Below are positions 17,101 to 24,772 of a DNA stretch of 24,828 bases, in pieces. Positions within the stretch are counted from its first letter, which is position 1. Each line of letters opens with the position of its first letter. The stretch is taken from positions 1 through 24,828 of the forward strand of contig CAJUGF010000021.1 of NCBI GenBank assembly GCA_910585915.1, in the 5' to 3' direction. The translations under genes and the position numbers were made by a program. Source of the DNA: an uncultured Bacilli bacterium (GTDB lineage Bacteria > Bacillota_I > Bacilli_A > RF39 > UBA660). The notes below the pieces were generated by a model. The model saw only the letters and a program-made list of their open reading frames with translations. It was not told the origin of the DNA and searched no databases.

Positions 17101-18826
17101 CTTGAGATAATGCCATATATACTACAGAATATCCTCTTTGGTAACTTTCGTTTCCCCATCCTAAAAGCATTCTTTCTCCTTTTTCTGATAATGTCCATCC
17201 ACTTACGTCATTATCTAAGTTCCAGTATCCTCTTCCTTCTGCATCTTGCGTATAATAGATGATTGCTGCATGCCCTGGTTGTCCGATTACTGCTGCTGGT
17301 ATTCCATGGGTTGCTCTTATGTTACTTCCTGTTTTTGAAATCCCTCCACATACTGCTCCTGTTCCAAATTTGTTTCTAAAGTTCATCCATACTTTATATA
17401 CTTTATAATCTGCTGTTCCTCTTGTAATTCCATAGTCGTATAGTTTTTTTCCATTTACTGAGAATAATTCATTGAAATAGTCATAATTCTCTTCTGCATA
17501 GTATACTGGATTTCCATAACTTGGCCATACATATGCCATATATGGATGCGGTGTTAATAAACTCCATGCACTTTTTGGATTCGCATCGATTTTACTTTGT
17601 ACATATTCATTTAACCATATGATTGATTCATCATCGATTAGGTTATTCATTACAAAGCGCATTTCTTCTACTTCATAATTTTCAAACCATTTGGTAATAT
17701 CTATGCTATCTGTTACTCTAAATTTATTATTTTTATGTAGTTCTTTATAGATCTCATATCTTGTTACGGCATCTGATTGGTTTTCTGGTGCTCCTGGTTG
17801 CATCCATAATGCTACTTGTGCTGAATGGGTTAGTGACAATGTGATTGCCATTTTTTTATATAAGTCACCTAATCTGGTTCCATATTTGGTCTTTTCTTCT
17901 ATATCAAAATCACTTTGATGTTTTTCTAATATTCTTTTTAAGACATTCAATGAGTTATAGTATGTTCCTGTTGGTTTTCCTCCCATTGTATATAATCTTA
18001 GATTTTCTACGTCATTGAATAACCATTCGAATGCTTTTTTATTTGCTTCACTTTCTCCTACAAATCTCTTGATGGCATATGGTCCCATATTTTTTATTAG
18101 GTCTCTTTGTAATACTGTTAATTCTTGTTCTTTATTTGTTAAATCGATTTCTCCATATCCTTTGATCTTTTCATCATATTTCTCTATATCAATCGCTTCT
18201 AATTCTTCTCCATATCCTTCTTTGATTAGTTTGGCATCGGCATATACAGAGTGGTCATTTCCATTTGATCCATTTGCATCGGCTTCTAGTTTTAAATATT
18301 TTTTCCCTTTGATGTCTACTTTTACATATGTTGCATTTGCTCCTGGCATTTGGGCTTTCTCTTCTACTTTTTCCCAATTCTTTCCATCCATTGAGGTATA
18401 GATTTTATATATTACTCCATTTCCTTTTGATGAGGTGGTATTGATTCCTATATATGATGTGAAGTAATCGTAGTTATATCCACTTATATCATACACTAAT
18501 ACTGAACTTGCATGGGCCCACATTCCTTTATCAAAACTGTATGCTGCCCCTTCTACTTTTACTGTTATTTTGGTATTACTACTTGTTTTATCTTTTAACA
18601 AGCTTCCCCAGCCACTTTTTGATTCACTTGCTATATAATCTATATCTGATAGATATGTAAATTCACTGTTTACCTCTGTTCCAGCATTAGCAGGAATATT
18701 TGCTATGATTTCAGTTTCTTGTAATTCAAGATTGTAATATCTTGGTAAAACAGCTACTAATAGAAATAAGCAAAATATTCCTATTAATAATTTATCTAAA
18801 TTAGTTAGTTTCACATTTTTTTTCAT
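14120..18826 (-). CDS. Multidomain surface protein: NPCBM, transglutaminase-like, discoidin and Ig-like domains
   Basis: It encodes 1568 residues. An N-terminal hydrophobic anchor or uncleaved signal lies at about 13-30. An NPCBM-type sugar-binding domain follows at about 50-205 (GMWAHASSVLVYDISGY). A papain/transglutaminase-like core has Cys493 (GAVCGGISKTG), His519 (GQPGHAAIIYY) and Asp538 or Asp540 (YWNLDNDVSGW). Then come a short helical TPR-like stretch, an F5/8-type-C domain at about 885-1038, four Ig-like repeats of about 72 residues (ENGEFTFEF..D..GN.G), an Asn-rich linker and a C-terminal membrane helix at about 1535-1556. No LPXTG. It probably binds host or microbial glycans and acts on protein or peptidoglycan at the surface; the substrate is unknown. 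It has its own promoter and terminator. Confidence 0.85.
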   Translation of the reverse strand: MKKNVKLTNLDKLLIGIFCLFLLVAVLPRYYNLELQETEIIANIPANAGTEVNSEFTYLSDIDYIASESKSGWGSLLKDKTSSNTKITVKVEGAAYSFDKGMWAHASSVLVYDISGYNYDYFTSYIGINTTSSKGNGVIYKIYTSMDGKNWEKVEEKAQMPGANATYVKVDIKGKKYLKLEADANGSNGNDHSVYADAKLIKEGYGEELEAIDIEKYDEKIKGYGEIDLTNKEQELTVLQRDLIKNMGPYAIKRFVGESEANKKAFEWLFNDVENLRLYTMGGKPTGTYYNSLNVLKRILEKHQSDFDIEEKTKYGTRLGDLYKKMAITLSLTHSAQVALWMQPGAPENQSDAVTRYEIYKELHKNNKFRVTDSIDITKWFENYEVEEMRFVMNNLIDDESIIWLNEYVQSKIDANPKSAWSLLTPHPYMAYVWPSYGNPVYYAEENYDYFNELFSVNGKKLYDYGITRGTADYKVYKVWMNFRNKFGTGAVCGGISKTGSNIRATHGIPAAVIGQPGHAAIIYYTQDAEGRGYWNLDNDVSGWTLSEKGERMLLGWGNESYQRGYSVVYMALSQEVLNDYEKFESSQKKVILADVYKEDLEKRERIYREALEIQPLNINAWYGLILTYNENPNKTEDEYFELAKEIGENLKYFPLPMQHLTNLIKPKLTSIENNYRFTLLQTRILTEGTKVPNNTTDNYYVYQPSLTRLEANYLLGKLDKTIATFSFDGEEAGKIVLSNRFDNTGVRWDYSIDGGNTWKEVSFAAEEEHKLQLTEEEIARINTEDDIKIHIVGVNYSEENIYNIDITKAATPTNLFGNDLENRVIGVNTTYEWRRNENEAWTSYQDASPDNTGNKRLQVRIGATGTSLPSDVLEFTFTEDNQPETRKYVSISHLSIHAVSSQATAQGRHATNAIDGNYNTNWHSAWNGSDTERYITIKLDKPRYISAVEYVPGGGGNGKILDGTVYGSMDGENWEVLSEMKNLRYTNQANTNEEAIENTKSFEIENPKEVQYVKIVADRASNGNWMMARAFNLFQDMTINPRPTAGVGYDKTELTNQNVIARLINPSTEIEITNNNGSDTYVFTENGEFTFEFVDKNGNIGTSTAVVNWIDKIAPTATIEYSTTSPTNGEVEAKLIPSEEVIILNNGEVIEDNPSANPFTYIFEENGEFTFEFKDLAGNIGRTTAKVSWIDRDILNANIIFSTMELTNKDVTATIEFEKENVRILNNNGSFTYTFTENGSFTFDYIDEAGNRGSKTVSVDWIDKIAPNATITYSTTLPTKNIVIATISSNEKIIITNNNGSNTYIFKENGTFDFTYEDVLGNKGRITARVSWIEQEQPIIPENPSDNNSNIPNNNNGNKKPSTNTPNNSNNVINDDITNNTEENNTTDHIKTEWQYYNVPNISLSINGEMDSNASLKKSNLTLTNKQKQQYGDLSEYFELYFENNEKEKINLVDSKMKMTIKLDSSKEFLGIFVVDKNNVVKKLNYKVISSNVIEVEGENLEKYIISYQTKIKEDKDISNMKIEDKDKANKNLKWILASFFVLIIGLIVIALKKVSFHQKNLKESSY

Positions 18827-18856
18827 CCAAATCCCTCTTTTTCGTTAATGTTCGCT

Positions 18857-18884
18857 ATTATAACATAAAAATATTTTTTTTCAA
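18857..18884 (-). promoter_or_regulatory. Promoter of the large surface protein gene
   Basis: On the minus strand: TTGAAA (18884-18879), 16 bp, TATAAT (18862-18857) with TG in the extended position. The gene's ATG is about 31 bp downstream of the -10. Confidence 0.7.
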
Positions 18885-19038
18885 TACTTAAATGTTGTCA
18901 GAATCTATCCTATTTATATTGAGAAATTTTACTATTAGAATAAAAACGACATATTAACCCAAAAGAAAATTGTTTTTATTTTTTTATGTAAAAGTTGAAT
19001 AAACTGAGAGCTATAATATTTTGATATTATATATAAAC

Positions 19039-19910
19039 CTATTTTCTATTTTGCTTAAGTTTGTCTACTTCTTCAACTATTTTTTCTTATCATATCTTTC
19101 ATATAAAGGTTCAATATCTTTACTTAAAGAGATATTTAAGAATCCTTCTACTTTTTCACAAGAAAATGGTAAATATGGTTTTAATAGAGTATTAATATTA
19201 GAAATAATGTTTACACAATTAAATAGTACATTATTACATTCATCTATGTCAGTTTTAGCAAGAATCCATGGTTGCTTTTCGTCAAAATATTTATTAACAA
19301 AACTGATGAAGTCAAAAATTTTATTGATGCCTTCTTTTACATCTCCGTTATCAATATTAGTTCCTACTTCACTAAATAATACTTTTAATTTTTCTTCTAT
19401 TTCTTTATCGACTATAGAATCTTTTAACAGGATCATTAATTAAGAAATAATATCTTATAGCATCAACAGGATATCTTTCTAATAAATCTCTTATTGATAT
19501 ATAATTTCTCTTACTTTTTGATAATTTTTCTCCTTCAATAGTGATGTATTCATCAGAAACTATCTTGTCTGGTAATTTATAATTTCCTTTTGTTCCTAAT
19601 AACAATAATGGAAAAATAACAGTATGGAATGGAATATTATCTTTGGCATGTACTAAATAAATTTTATTATCATTATCTTTTTTCCAAAATTTTTCCCAGT
19701 CAAGATTATTTTGTTCACAATATTTCTTACTGGCAGTCACATATCCCCAAACATTTTCAAACCAACCATAAATTTTCTTACTAAAACCACATTATTTCCT
19801 TTTAGTCTATGATATCTAGCGATAACATCTCCAGGTAAACTACTTGCTGCATGACCTATGTGCAAATCTCCATTTGCAAAAGGATAACTAATTCCTATTA
19901 ATATATTCAT
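19039..19910 (-). pseudogene. metG: Methionyl-tRNA synthetase remnant with internal deletions and frameshifts
   Basis: The start is intact: AAGGAAGGGA site, ATG at 19910, MNILIGISYPFANGDLHIGH and SLPGDVIARYHRLKGNNVV, with the HIGH motif. The text then jumps to KIYGWFENVWGYVTASKKYC, so most of the catalytic core is deleted. The KMSKS-type loop survives as KLSKSKRNY, followed by YYFLINDPVKR. The anticodon-binding region resumes in another frame at DSIVDKEIEEKL after a second gap (about 19436). A third shift in an A-run near 19080 cuts off VEEVDKLKQNRK. The enzyme charges tRNA-Met; this copy cannot. It is the E. coli/archaeal-like longer MetRS type, so a functional copy must exist elsewhere. The T-box leader upstream is still well formed. 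Confidence 0.88.
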
Positions 19911-19931
19911 TTTAATCCCTTCCTTTCAAAT

Positions 19932-19968
19932 AAAAAACCTCCTAGGAATACTATAATTCCTAAGAGGT
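19932..19968 (-). terminator. T-box regulated terminator
   Basis: A 13-bp stem (ACCTCTTAGGAAT with ATTCCTAGGAGGT, one wobble) followed by TTTTTT, 22 bases before the metG-remnant start. The antiterminator would use the 5' arm with the T-box sequence. Confidence 0.8.
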
Positions 19969-20207
19969 GAATATATCACGTTACCACTCTTATTTCATTA
20001 GTACATTACTGCACTAATCTCATTAACCTACTTATGTCTTAGCATAGTTATAGGTTTGTGCTATAACAGGCACACCTGTAATGACTTCCTTAGTTTCAGT
20101 CAATCGCCCTTGATGGCCATGTTCGAAAAATCATTACTAACTGAGTTCTCTAAAATGCTTATATTTTTCTACTTCTTCCCCACACTGGTTTTCATTAACG
20201 ATTTATA
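19932..20207 (-). promoter_or_regulatory. T-box riboswitch leader, probable tRNA-Met type
   Basis: The conserved T-box sequence is AAGAGTGGTAACGTG (19977-19991); its UGGU bulge would pair with a tRNA having A at position 73, as tRNA-Met does. Stem I is visible: AGTA before GAAAAAT, the paired ATTTTTC, then GAAC ATG G, with ATG at 20118-20120 as the candidate specifier codon. An AGAGA motif lies in the apical part. Uncharged tRNA-Met would favour the antiterminator and switch on the downstream gene, which is now broken. Confidence 0.82.
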
Positions 20208-20213
20208 TTATAT

Positions 20214-20241
20214 TTTATAAGTCATTAGTTAAATCATGCAA
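20214..20241 (-). promoter_or_regulatory. Promoter of the T-box leader
   Basis: On the minus strand: TTGCAT (20241-20236), 16 bp, TATAAA (20219-20214). TGCAAACATTT occurs twice here (20238-20248 and 20268-20278), 30 bp apart. Confidence 0.5.
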
Positions 20242-20316
20242 ACATTTATTAATTCTTAACATCATTTGCAAACATTTTGAACTTTTTTAACTATTCGCAA
20301 GAGATAATACTCCTCA

Positions 20317-20392
20317 CAAACCCTTATAAAAACTACTACTTACCACAACAATTCTTATATTTTTTTCCTGATCCACAAGCTCAGTGCAATCT
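20317..20392 (-). repeat. Displaced, decayed copy of the secA 3' end
   Basis: On the minus strand it reads AGATTGC, a short insertion with a stop, then CGSGKKYKNCCGK as in the SecA C terminus, then stop codons and TTTTATAAGGGTTTG. The true secA end at 21336-21406 has the same order. The 15-mer CAAACCCTTATAAAA (20317-20331) is identical in both. It looks like the old 3' end pushed away by an insertion that brought a new one. Confidence 0.75.
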
Positions 20393-20501
20393 CATATTAT
20401 CCTTATTTATGATATTTATAGTATTATTGATATTCCTTTAAATACGAGTCAAAGTAACATTCGTATTTATAGTATTATCAATATTATTAGTACTATCAGT
20501 A

Positions 20502-20540
20502 TTTCTTAAATGAGGAAAAAATGAGGAAAATTTCAACATT
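20502..20540. repeat. Arm-like direct repeat, left copy
   Basis: It contains two tandem units, TGAGGAAAAA then ATGAGGAAAATTTC. It closely matches 21253-21290 in sequence and orientation. Between this and the core at 20317 lies AT-rich sequence with a further near-repeat (ATTTATAGTATTAT twice) and no gene. Confidence 0.6.
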
Positions 20541-20566
20541 CGTTTACTATTATTATAATTTACTGC

Positions 20567-21208
20567 TTACTTTAATCTTTTTTTATCATCTTGTTCTTGA
20601 TGATTCATATATCTTTCATACCAATTGGTGTTGTTTAAGAAATTTATATAATCTCCACCTATAACTTCTAAAAAATTAATTTCAATACCATATTTTTCTG
20701 CAAATTCTTGAGCAAACATTTTTATATACTTCTTCATCACTTCGCTTTCGGCTTTTGATTTATTTTCAAATACCTCATCTATATGATGATAACCAGCAAT
20801 AGGTTTTCTATATCCACCCATTGTCATATGCCCAACCTTTTGTGGAAGTGAAAGAAATAAATCTAGAAAGTCAGAGTTTATTTTATCAATTTCTGCTTTA
20901 GAAGCATAATAAGCTCTTACAATAATATCCATAAGTATTTTTTCTTTTTCTGTTTGTTGCTTAACTCGTTGTTCCTCCTGATCAGTAAAAGAACTTTTAT
21001 TTTGTTTGTAAGCACAATGACGTTTTAATATTTCATATGCATTATTTATTTTAGACATCAAATCATTATAATGTTTAATATCTTCATTTTGATGTGCATC
21101 TGGATGATATAAAAAGCATAATTTTCTATATATACTTTTTATTTCTTCTTCATTTACATTATTTGAATCTGTAATTTCAAATATACTCAACGCTTCGTAT
21201 AAATCCAT
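20567..21208 (-). CDS. J-domain (DnaJ-like) protein
   Basis: It encodes 213 residues. The J domain is at about 1-65: IYRKLCFLYHPDAHQNED with the HPD motif at 35-37, and a helix IV region NDLMSKINNAYEILKRH. There are no G/F-rich, zinc or substrate-binding domains of full DnaJ. A charged helix follows (DQEEQRVKQQTEKEKILMDI), then an unrecognised C-terminal domain (KVGHMTMGGYRKPIAGYHHI to NWYERYMNHQ). It would recruit and stimulate a DnaK-type Hsp70 for a specific client. AGAGGTGG precedes the ATG. It is the only gene of the secA-end cassette, which suggests transfer. Confidence 0.85.
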   Translation of the reverse strand: MDLYEALSIFEITDSNNVNEEEIKSIYRKLCFLYHPDAHQNEDIKHYNDLMSKINNAYEILKRHCAYKQNKSSFTDQEEQRVKQQTEKEKILMDIIVRAYYASKAEIDKINSDFLDLFLSLPQKVGHMTMGGYRKPIAGYHHIDEVFENKSKAESEVMKKYIKMFAQEFAEKYGIEINFLEVIGGDYINFLNNTNWYERYMNHQEQDDKKRLK

Positions 21209-21252
21209 AGTTATACCACCTCTTTGTTTTACTTTTTAGAGATTTTTTTCTC

Positions 21253-21290
21253 ATTTCTAAAAAACGAGGACAAAATGAGGAAAATTTTCA
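21253..21290. repeat. Arm-like direct repeat, right copy
   Basis: CGAGGACAAAATGAGGAAAA, two tandem units, with flanks like 20502-20540. It lies 45 bp inside the right core at 21336-21350. Confidence 0.6.
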
Positions 21291-21335
21291 GTTTTTATGG
21301 TTAATTTATGCTTTTTTTAGATTTCCAAACCTTCG

Positions 21336-21406
21336 CAAACCCTTATAAAATAAGCTATTTACCACAACAATTTTTGTACTTCTTACCTGAGCCACAAGGG
21401 CAATCT
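21336..21406 (-). repeat. secA 3' end and core repeat, intact copy
   Basis: It covers the last codons of secA (zinc motif), the stop at 21355-21357 and CAAACCCTTATAAAA just after it. It pairs with the displaced copy at 20317-20392; the two copies differ at several codon positions, as expected if the ends came from different sources. Confidence 0.7.
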
Positions 21407-23841
21407 TGATTACGTCCAACCTTTTTATCTTTTTTTACTGTATGTCCAACTTTTTCTTTTCCATCATTAGCATTTCCTTGGATTACTTGTTTTCTTTCTA
21501 TATTTTGTTCAATTTCTGCTTTTAGTAAGAATTGAGCAACATTATTATCAATTTTATCTAGTAATCTTTCAAATAATTCAAATCCATCCATAGTATAAGC
21601 TTGTAATGGATTAATTTGTCCATATCCTCTTAGCATGATTCCATCTTTTAGATGTTCCATTTCATTTAAATGATCAACCCATAATGAATCAATAACACGA
21701 AGCATAATCGCTTTTTCAAATTCTTCAAAGTTTGGTGCATCTTTGATTTTTTCTTCATAATCATTGTTTACTTCAGTCGTTAAATATTCAATGATTTCTT
21801 CATCTGTTTTTTCATTAATTTCAGATTCTTCTAATTTTTTCCCTTTAATAAAGTTGGCATTTACATACTCAATGATTTCTTTTTTATCATTTTCAGTTAA
21901 ATATCCTTCTGGTGCAATATGATTCTGGATAATATTTGAAAGGGTGTTTTTGAACGTTTCGACAACATTTTCATGCACACTTTCTTGTTCTAAAATCTCA
22001 TTTCGACGATCATAAATAATCATTCTTTGTTCATTAACTACATTATCATAATCTAACAAGCTTTTACGCATATCGAAGTTATTTCCTTCTACTTTCTTTT
22101 GAGCGGATTCTATACTTCTTGTTAATGATTTTGAACGAATTGCTTGATCTCCAGTCATTCCAAGAGCTTCTACCATTCTTTTTACTTTATCTGTACCAAA
22201 ACGACGCATTAATTCATCTTCAAAGGATACAAAGAACTGACTCATTCCAGGGTCCCCTTGACGACCTGCACGTCCTCTTAATTGGTTATCAATACGACGT
22301 GATTCATGACGTTCAGTACCTAGAACACAAAGCCCTCCAAGTTCTTTTACGCCTTCCCCTAGTTTAATATCTGTTCCACGTCCAGCCATATTCGTTGCAA
22401 TAGTGATTGCTCCCTTTTCTCCTGCTTTTGCAATAATTTCCGCTTCACGGGCATGGTTTTTCGCATTTAGTATTTCATGTTTCAATCCAGCTTTTGTTAA
22501 AAGTTTCCCAAGATATTCATTTGCTTCTACAGAGATTGTACCAACTAAAATTGGTTGTCCACTTTTATGAATTTCTGCAATTGTTTTTACAATTGCTTCA
22601 TATTTTCCTTGCATACTTGAATATAATAAATCTGGTAAATCTTCTCTTACTACTGGGTTATTGGTTGGAATCTGAATAACATACATATTATAAATATTTC
22701 TGAATTCTTCTTCTTCTGTTTTGGCTGTACCTGTCATACCAGATAGCTTTTTATACATTCTAAATAAATTTTGGAACGTAATGGTAGCCATTGTTCTTGT
22801 TTCTTCATTAATTTTAACATTTTCTTTTGCTTCGATTGCTTGATGAAGTCCTTCACTAAATTGACGTCCTTTCATTAAACGTCCTGTAAATTGGTCAACA
22901 ATAATAACTTCATTGTTATCTACCACATAATCAACATCTTTTTTAAAGGCATAATTTGCTTTTAAAGCTTGAGTAATATGATGAACTAAAGCAGAATTAT
23001 CTAAATCATATAAGTTAGTTAAATGGAAATATTTTTCTACTTTTGCAACGCCATTCTCCATTAGAGAAGTACTCTTTGTTTTTGGATCATAATCATAGTC
23101 TTCATTTTCTACAAATCCTTGTACTGCTTTGTTTGCATCCATATATAAATCTTTAGTGTTTGATTTTCCACCAGAAATAATTAATGGTGTACGGGCTTCA
23201 TCAATTAAAATTGAGTCAACTTCATCTACAATACAGAAATTTAGTGGTCTTTGTACTCTCTCGCTTGCTTGTACTACCATGTTATCTCTTAAGTAGTCAA
23301 AGCCAATTTCGCTATTTGTAGAATATAAAATATCACAAGTATATGCTTCTTGTTTTTCTTTGGCACTCATTTCCCTTAAGTTTAGTCCTACTGAAAGTCC
23401 TAAGAATTCAAATACTTTTCCCATCCATTCTGAGTCACGTTGTGCTAAGAATTCATTTACTGTAACAATGTGTACTCCTTCTCCACTTAAAGCATTTAGA
23501 TAAGCTGGCATTGTCTCTGTTAGAGTTTTTCCTTCACCAGTTTTCATTTCTGCAATGTTACCAAAGTGAATTGCTAGTCCACCTAGTATTTGGACATAGA
23601 ACGGCTTTTCACCAATGATGCGCGAATCTGCTTCACGAATTACAGCATACGCTTCTACTAAAATATCATCTAATGTTTCTCCATTTGCTAGTCGTTCTCT
23701 TAATTCTTTTGTTTTATTTGCTAATTCTGCATCTGATAATTTTTGCATTTCTTCGTCTAATGCCACAATTTCATCTGCGATTTTTTCAAATCTTTTTAAT
23801 TCTTTATATTCTGAATCTATTAGTTTTCTAAAAAATCCCAT
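21355..23841 (-). CDS. secA: Preprotein translocase ATPase SecA
   Basis: It encodes 828 residues, the normal length for Bacillota. Walker A EMKTGEGKT (98-106), DEVD (206-209) and VDSILIDEARTPLIISG are present, with VGTISVEANEYLGKLL, TNMAGRGTDIKLGEGV and RGRAGRQGDPG in the second motor domain. The C terminus has the SecB/ribosome-binding zinc motif CPCGSGKKYKNCCGK (814-828). It drives secretion through SecYEG, including the two large surface proteins here. GGAGG lies nine bases before the ATG. prfB, often next downstream, is absent; the J-domain cassette is there instead. Confidence 0.98.
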   Translation of the reverse strand: MGFFRKLIDSEYKELKRFEKIADEIVALDEEMQKLSDAELANKTKELRERLANGETLDDILVEAYAVIREADSRIIGEKPFYVQILGGLAIHFGNIAEMKTGEGKTLTETMPAYLNALSGEGVHIVTVNEFLAQRDSEWMGKVFEFLGLSVGLNLREMSAKEKQEAYTCDILYSTNSEIGFDYLRDNMVVQASERVQRPLNFCIVDEVDSILIDEARTPLIISGGKSNTKDLYMDANKAVQGFVENEDYDYDPKTKSTSLMENGVAKVEKYFHLTNLYDLDNSALVHHITQALKANYAFKKDVDYVVDNNEVIIVDQFTGRLMKGRQFSEGLHQAIEAKENVKINEETRTMATITFQNLFRMYKKLSGMTGTAKTEEEEFRNIYNMYVIQIPTNNPVVREDLPDLLYSSMQGKYEAIVKTIAEIHKSGQPILVGTISVEANEYLGKLLTKAGLKHEILNAKNHAREAEIIAKAGEKGAITIATNMAGRGTDIKLGEGVKELGGLCVLGTERHESRRIDNQLRGRAGRQGDPGMSQFFVSFEDELMRRFGTDKVKRMVEALGMTGDQAIRSKSLTRSIESAQKKVEGNNFDMRKSLLDYDNVVNEQRMIIYDRRNEILEQESVHENVVETFKNTLSNIIQNHIAPEGYLTENDKKEIIEYVNANFIKGKKLEESEINEKTDEEIIEYLTTEVNNDYEEKIKDAPNFEEFEKAIMLRVIDSLWVDHLNEMEHLKDGIMLRGYGQINPLQAYTMDGFELFERLLDKIDNNVAQFLLKAEIEQNIERKQVIQGNANDGKEKVGHTVKKDKKVGRNQDCPCGSGKKYKNCCGK

Positions 23842-24170
23842 AGTTCACCCTCCATAAGTAGTATTTTATCATAATATTTAAAAAAACGGTAATAAATCGC
23901 TATAATTCTGTATTACAAACTAAAAAGCAAACGTTTAATCATTTGCTTTTACTCTTAATCTGGTACAATTTTTATGAAAGTTCTCATATTCTTTTCAATC
24001 TTGATTAATCAATGGCTTTAAATTCTATTACTTAGAACACTTTGTTATTACAAAAGATTACTTCTTGTTGTGTATCTAATTCTAGTAAGTAGGAAATTAG
24101 TGATTGATTTTCTGAATCTAGCAGAAAAATTAGAAAAATGTATTTATACAAATTTGTCTAGGTATATAAC
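23842..24170 (-). other. secA-hpf intergenic region with a terminator at 23923-23950
   Basis: The hairpin AAAAGCAAA/TTTGCTTTT (perfect nine-base arms, 23923-23950), followed by a T-run on the minus strand, should end the hpf transcript, so secA needs its own promoter; I see only weak candidates near 23900. The 220 bases between hpf and this hairpin hold no convincing gene. Confidence 0.6.
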
Positions 24171-24704
24171 CTATTTCACATTAATAATGCCATATGTATC
24201 ATTTTTTCTTTTATAAAGTACAGAAATGCATTCTTCTGATTCATTTTTAAAGATAAAGAAGTCATGTCCTAGTAATTCCATTTGTAAAATTGCTTCTTCT
24301 TCATCCATTGGCTTCATTTCTATTTCTTTTCTTTTAAAAATCTTTTTCTCTTCTATTTCACTTTCATCGATTTTAAAATCCATTTTCATTTCTATTATAT
24401 TGTTATTTTTATATTTGCGATTTAATCTTGTTTTATTTTTTCTGATTTGTCTTTCTAGTTTATCAATCACTAGATTAATAGATGCATATAAATCTTCTTT
24501 CGATTCTTCTGCTCTTAATGTAAATTTCTTAGTTGGAATGGTTACTTCAATTTTTTGATGTTGTCCGTTTATGCAAACTAAAACATTTGCTGTTATTTCT
24601 TCTGGAGTTTCAAAATACTGATCTAATTTTTTTAATTTTTCCATTACTTGATTTTGTATGGCTTCTGTAATCTCAATTTTGTCTCCACGGATATTTAATT
24701 TCAT
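24171..24704 (-). CDS. hpf: Ribosome hibernation promoting factor, long form
   Basis: It encodes 177 residues. The N-terminal S30AE domain (about 1-105) starts MKLNIRGDKIEITEAIQNQV, with LDQYFETPEEITANVLV and EVTIPTKKFTLRAEESKEDL. The C-terminal dimerisation domain (about 120-177) includes KPMDEEEAILQMELLGHDFF and SVLYKRKNDTYGIINV. The long form joins two 70S ribosomes into inactive 100S dimers in slow growth. AGGAAGGTGAT precedes the ATG. A likely TATACT -10 lies just upstream, giving a very short leader. Neighbouring secA is the usual Bacillota arrangement. Confidence 0.95.
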   Translation of the reverse strand: MKLNIRGDKIEITEAIQNQVMEKLKKLDQYFETPEEITANVLVCINGQHQKIEVTIPTKKFTLRAEESKEDLYASINLVIDKLERQIRKNKTRLNRKYKNNNIIEMKMDFKIDESEIEEKKIFKRKEIEMKPMDEEEAILQMELLGHDFFIFKNESEECISVLYKRKNDTYGIINVK

Positions 24705-24743
24705 AGCATCACCTTCCTATTTTCAGTATAACAAAATAATAAG

Positions 24744-24772
24744 AAAAAAACTACTGTTTATTCTACAGTAGT
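24744..24772 (-). terminator. Terminator of the gene entering from the right
   Basis: ACTACTGT pairs with ACAGTAGT (24750-24772) and TTTTTTTC follows on the minus strand. Confidence 0.75.

Larger units (their letters stand above)
20317..21350. mobile_element. Candidate mini integrative cassette at the secA 3' end (no integrase)
   Basis: About 1 kb between two copies of the 15-bp core. Inside each core is an arm-like repeat pair (20502-20540 and 21253-21290, same orientation). The only gene is the J-domain protein. This is the layout of attL and attR left by a tyrosine integrase, with the integrase missing or acting in trans. The reading as a mobile unit is inference. Confidence 0.5.

Noticed and set aside
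14095..18401. Many plus-strand frames opposite the large surface protein
   Set aside because: Shadows of a well-supported 1568-codon gene with recognisable domains.
22119..22679. Plus-strand Leu-rich frames inside secA
   Set aside because: Antisense shadows of a highly conserved gene.
23950..24170. Small gene between hpf and secA
   Set aside because: Only short frames without ribosome sites; a possible fragment near 23955-24010 has no recognisable match.
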